Shown here one piece after another: positions 11,373 through 18,975 of a stretch of DNA of 50,414 nt. The stretch is taken from NCBI GenBank assembly GCA_046160865.1, contig JBJXHG010000104.1:1-50414 (forward strand). The letters run 5' to 3'. Made by a program: the position numbers and the translations under genes. The notes under the pieces are model-generated. The model saw only the letters and a program-made list of their open reading frames with translations. It was not told the origin of the DNA and did no database searches. This stretch comes from JBJXHG01 sp046160865. Its GTDB lineage: Bacteria > Planctomycetota > UBA1135 > GCA-002686595. The stretch's first letter is position 1, and each line of letters starts with the position of its first letter.

Positions 11373-12668
11373 ATGACCTTCGAACCGAACGAGATCATCC
11401 TGGGACTCGGGCTCGCGCTCGTCGGCGGCGGATTGATCGGCCTCGAGCGCGAGCGGCACGCGCGCAGCGAGGGCAAGGAGACGTTCGGCGGTGCGCGCAC
11501 GTTTCCGATGATCGCGCTGCTCGGTGCGCTCCTCGGGTTGTGGTCGGCGTCGGCGGGCATCGCGCTGTTCGCGATCGGCTTCGTCGCGCTCGCGCTCCTC
11601 ATCGCGCTCAGCGCGGTCCTCGGGCGCAACGACGGGGAGCGCGCACCCGGCCCCGGATTGACCACCGAGATCGCGGCGCTGCTCGTCTACACGTTCAGCG
11701 CCATCCCGTTCGCGCGCGACCTCGGGCTGGCGTTCCCAGAGCGCATCTTGCTGGCAGCCGCGCTCGCGACGGTGACGACCGCGCTGCTCGCACTGCGCGA
11801 GCCGATCCACGAGTTCGCGGGACAGCTCTCCAAGGAGGACCTGATCGCGACGGTGCGCTTCGCGCTGATCGCCGTCGTCGCGCTCCCGCTGTTGCCGAAC
11901 GAGCAGTACGGACCGTTCGACGCGCTCAACCCGTTCAAGATCGGCGTCGTCATCGTGCTCGTCACTGGCATCAGCTTCGTCGGCTACATCGCCGTGCGCG
12001 TCCTCGGACCGCGCCGCGGCTTCGGCGTGACCGCGCTCTTCGGCGGACTGGTGTCGTCGACGGCGGTGACGCTCGCGTTGTCCGCACGCGGACGGAAGCA
12101 CCCGGAACTCGCGCCGGCCTGCGCGCTCGGCATCGCGCTCGCGAGCACGGTGATGTTCGCGCGCGTGCTCGTGGAAGTGTTCGCGATCCGGCCGGAGCTC
12201 GTCGCGCCGGCCGCGCTCCCGCTCGGCGCGATGCTCGTCGCCGGCACGCTCGGCTGCTTCTTCCTGTGGCGGCGGATCGCGAACGCGCCCGCGAACGAGC
12301 CGACGAAGGGCCTGCACAATCCGTTTCGCCTGCGCGAGGCGTTTCGGCTCGGCCTCGTCTACGCCGCCGTGCGCTTCGCGACCGCCGCAGCTTGGCATTA
12401 CTTCGGCAGCAGCGGATTGCTCGTGTCCGCCGGCATTTCGGGCCTCGCCGACGTCGACGCGATCACGATCAGTGTCGCGGGCATGCACGGAGCCGGGCTG
12501 GAGACGGGCGTGGCGGTCACGGCGATCACACTCGCCGCGGCGACGAACTCGTTCGTCAAGGTCGGGCTCGCCTTCGCGCTCGGAAGCGCGCGCATCGGGC
12601 GCGGCGTCGCGTACGTCGTGGTGCCGGCAGCCGTGGCCGGCGGTGTGCTCGCCGTCGTGAGCGGGTAA
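11373..12668 (+). CDS. MgtC/DUF4010-family integral membrane protein
   Basis: A 431-residue multi-spanning membrane protein. It opens with FEPNEIILGLGLALVGG and LIGLERERHARSEG, then GGARTFPMIALLGAL, the signature of the MgtC/SapB N-terminal domain. The rest is a run of hydrophobic helices of the DUF4010 type, with GLVSSTAVTLALSARG and an ADVDAITIS segment near the C-terminus. Proteins of this architecture are predicted inner-membrane proteins of unproven transport role. An ATG at 11331, in the same frame and with a better Shine-Dalgarno-like sequence (aggcgag), would add 14 residues; I chose 11373 because it leads straight into the conserved domain. It is transcribed divergently from rtcB across a 258-base gap in which I see nothing specific. 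Confidence 0.82.
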   Translation: MTFEPNEIILGLGLALVGGGLIGLERERHARSEGKETFGGARTFPMIALLGALLGLWSASAGIALFAIGFVALALLIALSAVLGRNDGERAPGPGLTTEIAALLVYTFSAIPFARDLGLAFPERILLAAALATVTTALLALREPIHEFAGQLSKEDLIATVRFALIAVVALPLLPNEQYGPFDALNPFKIGVVIVLVTGISFVGYIAVRVLGPRRGFGVTALFGGLVSSTAVTLALSARGRKHPELAPACALGIALASTVMFARVLVEVFAIRPELVAPAALPLGAMLVAGTLGCFFLWRRIANAPANEPTKGLHNPFRLREAFRLGLVYAAVRFATAAAWHYFGSSGLLVSAGISGLADVDAITISVAGMHGAGLETGVAVTAITLAAATNSFVKVGLAFALGSARIGRGVAYVVVPAAVAGGVLAVVSG

Positions 12669-12775
12669 CGGGCGCACACCCGTCGACACGCTTGGGACGG
12701 AAGCTCACACTCGCACACACACGGGTTGCGAACGACATCCGCCGCACCCGACAGCACCCTCCAACGAGCACAGAC

Positions 12776-13135
12776 ATGAAGTACGTCGACGGCTTCGTCG
12801 TCCCGGTCCCGAAGAAGAATCTACCGGCCTACAAACGCATGGCGGCGAAGGCGGGCAAGGTCTGGCGCGAGCACGGCGCGCTCGAGTTCCGAGAAAGCGC
12901 CGCCGATGACCTCGACATCGAGATGGGGCTGCCGTTTCCGCGCTTGGTCAAGCCGAAGAGCGGCGAGACGATCATGTTCTCGTGGATCGTGTACAAGTCC
13001 CGCGCGCACCGCGATCGCGTGAACGCGAAGGTGATGAAGGACCCGCGCCTCGCCTCGATGATGGAAGGCAAGGCCGTGCCGTTCGACGTCAAGCGCATGA
13101 GCTACGGCGGCTTCAAGATCATCGTCGACGCCTGA
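12776..13135 (+). CDS. DUF1428 (YbaA-like) protein
   Basis: A compact 119-residue protein: MKYVDGFVVPVPKKNLPAYKR at the start, ADDLDIEMGLPFPRLVK in the middle and the FSWIVYKSRAHRDRVNAKVM and PFDVKRMSYGGFKIIVDA segments later. These match the DUF1428 family, dimeric ferredoxin-like alpha/beta proteins of unknown function. The opening YVDGFV and the MxYGGFK near the end are typical. It follows the MgtC/DUF4010 gene by about 107 bases on the same strand and may or may not be co-transcribed. The frame is open upstream of this ATG only as a shadow of the preceding gene. It is soluble, with no signal peptide or membrane segment. Confidence 0.88.
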   Translation: MKYVDGFVVPVPKKNLPAYKRMAAKAGKVWREHGALEFRESAADDLDIEMGLPFPRLVKPKSGETIMFSWIVYKSRAHRDRVNAKVMKDPRLASMMEGKAVPFDVKRMSYGGFKIIVDA

Positions 13136-13301
13136 GCGCTGGCCCGGGTCGGCCAACACGTCGCGGTTGCGTGCACGTGCGGCCGCACTTCGTCGCAGCT
13201 CGAGCGCGGCTTCGCGATCGCGCACACGACCCGACCGACGGCCTCGAGTTTCGCGCGCGCGCGAGTGGCTTTCGTCACGCGCGACACCATGATCTCCCGC
13301 C

Positions 13302-14882
13302 GTGGGACACGCGCTGCCCGTCCTCGTCGCGTTCCTCGCGGTCATCGCGCTCGTCAACCTGTTCGGACGGCGATTGCGCGCCCCCGTGCCGGTCTTGCTC
13401 GCGCTCGCCGGCGCGCTGCTCGCGTTCGTGCCGGGACTGCCGCACGTCGAGCTCGATCCGGACTTGATCCTGGTCCTCTTCCTGCCGCCGCTCCTGTACG
13501 CCGACGCGTTCGACACGTCGTGGATCGACTTCCGACGCTGGCTGCGTCCGATCTTGCTGCTGGCGTTCGGGCTCGTCGGCTTCACGATCCTCGTCGTCGG
13601 CCTCGTCGCGCACGCCTGCCTGCCCGAACTGCCTTGGCCCGCGTGCTTCATCCTCGGCGCGATCGTTTCGCCGACCGACACGATCGCGGTGCAAGCCGTC
13701 ATCGAGCGCTTGCGGGTGCCGCGGCGCGTCACCGCGATCCTCGGCGGCGAGAGCCTGGTCAACGACGCGCCGAGCCTCGTCGGCGTGCAGATCGGTGTCG
13801 CAGTCGTGCTGTCGGGCACGTTCGAGCTCGGCGCCGTCGCACTCGATTTCGCCTGGGTGTCGGGCGGTGGAGTCGCCGTCGGCGTCGGGATCGGCGCCCT
13901 GTTCGCATGGGCGAACCGCCACGTGCGCGAGACGACGGTGCTCTTCGTGCTCTCGCTCGTGTCGCCGTATCTCGCCCTCCTGCTCGCGCACGAGATCGGA
14001 ACGTCGGGTGTGCTCGCCGTGGTCGTCGCAGGGTTCGTCGTGTCGTGGAACCTGCACACGATCCATTCGGCGTCGCGCGTCGATCTCTACGCGGCGTGGA
14101 CTCTCTTGATCTTCGTGCTCAACGGCGTGTGCTTCGTGTTCATCGGATACACCGCGGCACCGCTCTTGCGCGACGTCGGGGAGGCGAACGATCGCTCGCT
14201 CGTCGTAGCGGGTCTCGGGATCGCCGCGACGGTCGTGCTCGCACGCATCTCGTGGACGTTCGTCGTCGGCTACGGGTCGTTGTGGCTCAGTCCGTACTAC
14301 CGCGAGCGTGAGGGCGGCTATCCACGACCGCGTAACGTGATGCTCGTGTCGTGGGCCGGAGTGCGCGGCGTCGTGTCGCTCGCCGCCGCGCTGTCGCTAC
14401 CGCACTCCATGAACGACGGTCGCGACTTTCCCGGGCGACCCGAGATCGTCGCGTGCACGCTCTTCGTCATCCTCGTCACGCTCTTGTTCCAGGGCCTGAC
14501 GTTGCTTCCGCTGATCCGCCTGCTCGGCATCCGTGAGGACGAGGACACCGACGCCGAGGTGCAGCGCGCGCGCGAGCAGATGCTCGAGGCCGGTATCGCG
14601 CGCCTCGATCTCTACTGCTCGGAGAAGAGCTGCCCGATCGCCGTGCATCACTTCCGCGAGTCCATGGCGGACGAGCTGCAAGCTCTGCGCGATGCCGACG
14701 AAGAACTGCGCCAGCACGCGGCGACGCGCCTCGCCGTCTCCACCGAAGTGCGCGGGGAGGTGTTCAAGGCGCAGCAGGACGCGTTGCTCGTGCTGCGCGA
14801 CAAAGGCGAGATCAACGACAAGTCGTACGTCGACCTGCAGCTCGAGCTCGACCGGCAGACGACGCATCGCCCGGGCGAATGA
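13302..14882 (+). CDS. CPA1-family Na+/H+ antiporter
   Basis: A 526-residue protein starting at a GTG. About a dozen hydrophobic helices are followed by a charged cytoplasmic tail of roughly 110 residues, the usual plan of bacterial CPA1 antiporters. Diagnostic segments are LILVLFLPPLLYADAF (55-70), ILGAIVSPTDTIAV (117-130) and GGESLVNDA (148-156); the ND pair in the last is the ion-binding motif of electroneutral CPA1 exchangers. SWAGVRGVVSLAAALS is the other conserved CPA1 helix. The expected reaction is exchange of cytoplasmic Na+ or another monovalent cation for external H+, for pH and salt homeostasis. The tail (EDEDTDAEVQRAREQML onward) is predicted helical and may regulate activity. 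No partner gene is adjacent. Confidence 0.92.
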   Translation: MGHALPVLVAFLAVIALVNLFGRRLRAPVPVLLALAGALLAFVPGLPHVELDPDLILVLFLPPLLYADAFDTSWIDFRRWLRPILLLAFGLVGFTILVVGLVAHACLPELPWPACFILGAIVSPTDTIAVQAVIERLRVPRRVTAILGGESLVNDAPSLVGVQIGVAVVLSGTFELGAVALDFAWVSGGGVAVGVGIGALFAWANRHVRETTVLFVLSLVSPYLALLLAHEIGTSGVLAVVVAGFVVSWNLHTIHSASRVDLYAAWTLLIFVLNGVCFVFIGYTAAPLLRDVGEANDRSLVVAGLGIAATVVLARISWTFVVGYGSLWLSPYYREREGGYPRPRNVMLVSWAGVRGVVSLAAALSLPHSMNDGRDFPGRPEIVACTLFVILVTLLFQGLTLLPLIRLLGIREDEDTDAEVQRAREQMLEAGIARLDLYCSEKSCPIAVHHFRESMADELQALRDADEELRQHAATRLAVSTEVRGEVFKAQQDALLVLRDKGEINDKSYVDLQLELDRQTTHRPGE

Positions 14883-14945
14883 AGCGGGCGCCCTCGATTC
14901 ACTCGTTGATGAAGCACGCGTCGGATGGAGCCGACGGTGTCACGC

Positions 14946-16481
14946 TCAGCGTGTCACCTGCGCCGGTTCCTGCGACCGCAACCGTTTCATGACGGACTCA
15001 TCGAGGCGCACCCGACTCGCGCGCGGCAGCAGCATGCGGTTGCGCTGCTCGGATCGCTCGTCGCCGGGAGCCGCGGCGGCGGCCAGCGCTGCGAGTGCCG
15101 ACGCCGCGCACGGATTCGGATTGCCGCGAAAGAGCGCGGACTCGAGCGCATCGGCGAGCTGCAGCGAGTAGTCCATGCTGTGGATCGCGAGCGGCGTCGA
15201 CGCAGTCGCGCAGCCGTTGCCACTGTTGTTCATGACGCCGAACGGTGTCCCGCCAGCGATGTTGCGAAACCACGTCATGTCTTGAACGTTCGAGCAGCCG
15301 CCCGGCGGGAACAAGCGCGCGCCACGGAACGCCGAAAGACTGGTTGCGCCGACCACCACCTGCGCGGTCGAGTGACAGCTCAAGCACGACGAGGCCGGAT
15401 TGTCGACGGGTCCGTTCAGACGACCGTCGCGTCCGAGATGCCCTTGGAAGACCGCCGGCAGCGCGGATTCGTTGGTCCAGCTCTCGTTCAGCGTCCCGAC
15501 GCCCGGTCCGGTGACGTCCGGGTCGTTGCCCCACTGCAGTCCCACGGCGGTGAGACGTCGCCACTGCACCGGTTCGGCCGCGAGCGACTTGTCGTACGCG
15601 TACGTCGCAAAGACCCAACCCGTCTGCGCCGCCCGCGGATCCTTCACCGCGATGTCGAGCTGGATCAAACGCACGTTCTTCAACGGCGCGGTCGGTGCGC
15701 CGACGTCTTGCACTTGCCATTCGGGCGCACCGACGAGTGGATCGAGCGCGGCGACGATCTGCGACGGATCGTACTCGGCGAAGATCAGCTTGAAGACGAA
15801 CGCGCCGTCGATGAAATCCGCCTTCGACGGATCGGCGAGTCCCGGATCGACGTCGTGGAACACTTGGCCGATCGTGTAGCCACCGAGGACGTTGTAGTAG
15901 CCGATGGCAAACGAATCGAGCGATTGGTTGGCGGCGATCCAGCTGTGCTCGTCGGCGCGGAGTGCGCGCTCCTTCGTCGTGCCGTGATAGGGCTCGCGCC
16001 GGCTCGTCGGACTCGTCGTCATCATCGGCACGTGGTACCAGCGTCGGTGCGGGTTCTCCTGGGCGACGAAATCGACTTCCGGCATCCCCTCGAGCGCGTA
16101 GTTCTTCAATGCGTCGAGATAGTCCGCTCGCTGCGACGCGCTATGGAAATCGAACGCGAGCCACGGCGCTGCCGGACCGACGGTAGCCGCGTCGAACGGC
16201 TCCCAGCCGACGATCTTCGACACTCCCGCGACCGTCTTCACGACCGGCAAACCGAGCGGATAGCCCTGCGCCAACTGGAACGACTCGACGTTCGCGGGCG
16301 GCGGATTGGCCGAGATCCAGTCGGGAAACCAACCGGAGCACTGGCACGTGAAGTCGTCACCAGGTCCTCCGAATTGTCCGGTGTCGGTGCGCTCCGTCTC
16401 GGACGGATCGCTGCGACACGCGAAAGAACCGGCGGCCGCGATTGCGAGCACCGCGACGAACAACCAGCGGATGTGCGACAT
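14946..16481 (-). CDS. Predicted lipoprotein with a single c-type haem motif (CLSCH)
   Basis: A 511-residue protein. The start at 16481 is fixed by a strong Shine-Dalgarno sequence (gaggagaag, 16489-16497) and leads into a signal peptide ending SFAC at residue 22, a weak lipobox. One c-type haem-binding motif, CLSCH, is at 366-370, within PASSCLSCHSTAQ. Two early cysteines (CQC, 46-48) are also present. The sequence resembles large hypothetical exported proteins with one CxxCH site found in many Gram-negative genomes; no enzyme activity is assigned to them. It would be periplasmic or anchored in a membrane. Whether haem is really attached cannot be told from sequence. The gene stands alone, convergent with the antiporter. 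Confidence 0.7.
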   Translation of the reverse strand: MSHIRWLFVAVLAIAAAGSFACRSDPSETERTDTGQFGGPGDDFTCQCSGWFPDWISANPPPANVESFQLAQGYPLGLPVVKTVAGVSKIVGWEPFDAATVGPAAPWLAFDFHSASQRADYLDALKNYALEGMPEVDFVAQENPHRRWYHVPMMTTSPTSRREPYHGTTKERALRADEHSWIAANQSLDSFAIGYYNVLGGYTIGQVFHDVDPGLADPSKADFIDGAFVFKLIFAEYDPSQIVAALDPLVGAPEWQVQDVGAPTAPLKNVRLIQLDIAVKDPRAAQTGWVFATYAYDKSLAAEPVQWRRLTAVGLQWGNDPDVTGPGVGTLNESWTNESALPAVFQGHLGRDGRLNGPVDNPASSCLSCHSTAQVVVGATSLSAFRGARLFPPGGCSNVQDMTWFRNIAGGTPFGVMNNSGNGCATASTPLAIHSMDYSLQLADALESALFRGNPNPCAASALAALAAAAAPGDERSEQRNRMLLPRASRVRLDESVMKRLRSQEPAQVTR

Positions 16482-16932
16482 GCGAGCTTCTCCTCTTCTT
16501 CGATGTCGAGCGCGGCTCGATCGCTCGGCGCTCGTGGGTATGCGCCGATGCGCAGCGTTGCGAAAGCAGTCCGATCTCGGGCGGACGCGAGTCGCGCCCG
16601 ATCCGGGCAAGAGGGGCGGACCGGCATCGAATGGAAGGACCACGTAGCGCGGCCTGCCGCGCGCAGCGCCCGTGACGGTTGCCTTGCGCTCGCTGGACCT
16701 CAGCAGTTTGCCGTTGCCTCGCGACGGCCTCGGCGCAGAGGCGACGACGAGTTCGGCTGACGATTCGTCCAACCGAACGCTCCCGCGTCCGCGCAACGGG
16801 AGGTCGTCACTACACGGGAGATGCACGCCACAGCCGAGCGCACGCAGCTGCATCGGGTCCCCGCCGGTTAACACGCTCCGCGCGGAGGACCGCGCTGCGC
16901 GTGAGGGCGCGCGGCACACCGCGCGGGCGCGT
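16482..16932. other. Intergenic region without an identified feature
   Basis: About 450 bases between the 3' end of the DEAD-box helicase gene and the 5' end of the lipoprotein gene, both on the minus strand. Apart from the ribosome-binding site of the lipoprotein gene at 16489-16497 I see no gene, repeat or convincing terminator. Its promoter is presumably here but is not recognisable. Confidence 0.5.
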
Positions 16933-18720
16933 TCACATCTGCTGATCGCGCTTCACGATCACCTTGCGTCCGCGGATCTTGGTCCCGCGCAGCGCGCGGA
17001 TGACGTCCTCCGCGCGATCGGCCGGCACCTCGACGAGCGAGAACCGTTCGGTGATTTCGATCGAACCGATCGCGCCGCCCGGAAGCCCCGCTTCGTTCGC
17101 GATCGCGCCGACGAGATCGCCCGGCCGCAGCGAGTCGAAGCGGCCGGCACCGACGAAGATGCGCACGGAATCGCCGCTCCCGGGACGCTGCGACTCGTTG
17201 AACTCGCGCGCGAAGGCACGCGGGCCGCGACCTGCGGGCGCGTCGCCGCGACGAAACCGCTCGTCTCCACGCGCGCCGCGGCCGAACGGCCGTCCGCCGC
17301 CTTGCTCGCGCGGCGGCCGATCGAGCGGCGATACCGGCACGAGAACGATGTCCTGCTCCTGCGCGTCCGCTTCGGCGTGGGTGGCTTGGTGCGCGAGCTT
17401 CACCGCCGCTGCAGCGACGTCCATGATGCCGAGCTCCGAAGCGAGCTCCTCGACGACGCCGCGGAAGCTCTCCAGGTCGCCCGCGAGCACGGCCTCGCGC
17501 AGTGACGCGCGCGTGAGCTCGATGCGGCGATTGCGCAGATCCGCGACCGTGGGAAGCGACTCGATCGCGATCTTCTGGCGCGTCGCGTGCTCGATGTTCT
17601 TGAGCAAGCGGTGCTCGCGCGGCTCGACCAACGTGATCGCGACGCCTTCGCGACCAGCGCGGCCCGTGCGTCCGATGCGATGCACGTAGGCATCGGGCTC
17701 GGTCGGCACGTCGTAGTTCACGACGTGCGACACGTGTTCGATGTCGAGCCCACGCGCCGCGACGTCCGTCGCGATCAGGAGATCGGCCTTGCTCGCGCGG
17801 AAGCGCTTCATCACGCGGTCGCGCTGCTCCTGCGCGAATCCGCCGTGCAAAGCCTCCGCACGATAACCGCGCGCGTTCATGGCTTCGGTCAGCTCGTCGA
17901 CCTCCAGGCGCGTGCGACAGAAGACGATGGCCGACGTCGGCATCTCCATGTCGAGCACGCGGCCGAGCGCCGCGTGCTTCTGCGCGCGCGGCACGACGTA
18001 CGCGACTTGACGCACGCGCGGCAACTCACCGCTCTCCGTGCGCTCGCGGGCGATCGAAACCTTGACTGGATCGGTGAGGTGCTGCTTCGCGATCGCGACG
18101 ATGCGCGGCGCCATCGTCGCGGAGAAGAGCGCGGTCTGGTGGCCCGCGGGCACGCGTCCAAGGATCGACTCGAGATCTTCGGCGACGCCCATGTCGAGCA
18201 TCTCGTCGGCTTCGTCGAGCACGACCATTCCCACGTCCTCGAGACTCATCGTCTTGCGGTCGAGGTGGTCGAGCGCGCGACCCGGCGTCGCCACGACCAC
18301 GTCGACGCCGCGGTCGAGCGCGCGCAGCTGCTGGTGGATCGATTGACCGCCGTAGATCGGGAGCACCGTCACGTGCTTTTCCTTGCCGTAGCGGTGCACC
18401 GCTTCTGCGACTTGCATCGCGAGCTCGCGCGTCGGCACGAGCACGAGCGCGCGCGGACGATTGGGCTTCGACTCGCCGTTCGCGAGGCGCTGGAGCAGCG
18501 GCAGCGCGAACGCCGCCGTCTTGCCGGTGCCGGTGGCGGCTTGCCCGAGCAGGTCGCGCCCTGCAAGAAGCGGCGGAATCGCTTCGCGCTGGATCGGCGT
18601 CGGCTCTTCGTAGCCGAGCGCGATCAACGGCGCGGCGATCTCGGGCGCTAGGCCGAGCGAGGCAAATCCGGATGGCGCAGCAGCGGCAGGCGGAACGGAG
18701 GTCGGGTCGAGTTCGGTCAT
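16933..18720 (-). CDS. DEAD-box ATP-dependent RNA helicase with DbpA-type RNA-binding domain
   Basis: A 595-residue protein with the full helicase motif set: Q motif GYEEPTPIQ (36-44), motif I AATGTGKT (61-68), PTREL (96-100), TPGR (145-148), DEAD (169-172), SAT (200-202), then RGLD and HRIGRTGRAG in the second RecA domain. After an acidic and arginine-glycine-rich linker (PFGRGARGDERFRRG region), the last 80 residues (DSVRIFVGAGRFDSLRPGDL onward, with GAIGSIEITERFSLVEV) match the DbpA/CsdA-type RRM that binds structured RNA. Likely roles are ribosome assembly, cold adaptation or mRNA turnover, as for DeaD/CsdA. The ATG at 18720 was preferred over a GTG 30 bases upstream because it fits the family N-terminus. 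Confidence 0.93.
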   Translation of the reverse strand: MTELDPTSVPPAAAAPSGFASLGLAPEIAAPLIALGYEEPTPIQREAIPPLLAGRDLLGQAATGTGKTAAFALPLLQRLANGESKPNRPRALVLVPTRELAMQVAEAVHRYGKEKHVTVLPIYGGQSIHQQLRALDRGVDVVVATPGRALDHLDRKTMSLEDVGMVVLDEADEMLDMGVAEDLESILGRVPAGHQTALFSATMAPRIVAIAKQHLTDPVKVSIARERTESGELPRVRQVAYVVPRAQKHAALGRVLDMEMPTSAIVFCRTRLEVDELTEAMNARGYRAEALHGGFAQEQRDRVMKRFRASKADLLIATDVAARGLDIEHVSHVVNYDVPTEPDAYVHRIGRTGRAGREGVAITLVEPREHRLLKNIEHATRQKIAIESLPTVADLRNRRIELTRASLREAVLAGDLESFRGVVEELASELGIMDVAAAAVKLAHQATHAEADAQEQDIVLVPVSPLDRPPREQGGGRPFGRGARGDERFRRGDAPAGRGPRAFAREFNESQRPGSGDSVRIFVGAGRFDSLRPGDLVGAIANEAGLPGGAIGSIEITERFSLVEVPADRAEDVIRALRGTKIRGRKVIVKRDQQM

Positions 18721-18975
18721 CGGAGTTTCGTGGGGTCTCGAGAACCGCACATCTTCGCACGGATCGCGTGCGGCGAGGTGAGCGTTCTCGCAGAACGTGG
18801 ACTCCGAGCTCGATCGGGCTCGCGGAGGCCATTTTTCGCGCGAGTTCGCGCGAAGCGTGCTCGCGTGCGGCGCGGTGAGAGATCTGCGTTAGGTCGACGC
18901 CCGACGCGGCGTACTGCACCCTTTGTTGCTCGATCTCCTTGGCGCGGATGCGACAGGCGTCGCCGTGACACGGAC

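Noticed and set aside
11115..12689. Upstream extension of the RtcB frame by about 525 codons
   Set aside because: It is antisense to the MgtC/DUF4010 gene, has shadow-like composition, and the RtcB family consensus starts at 11114.
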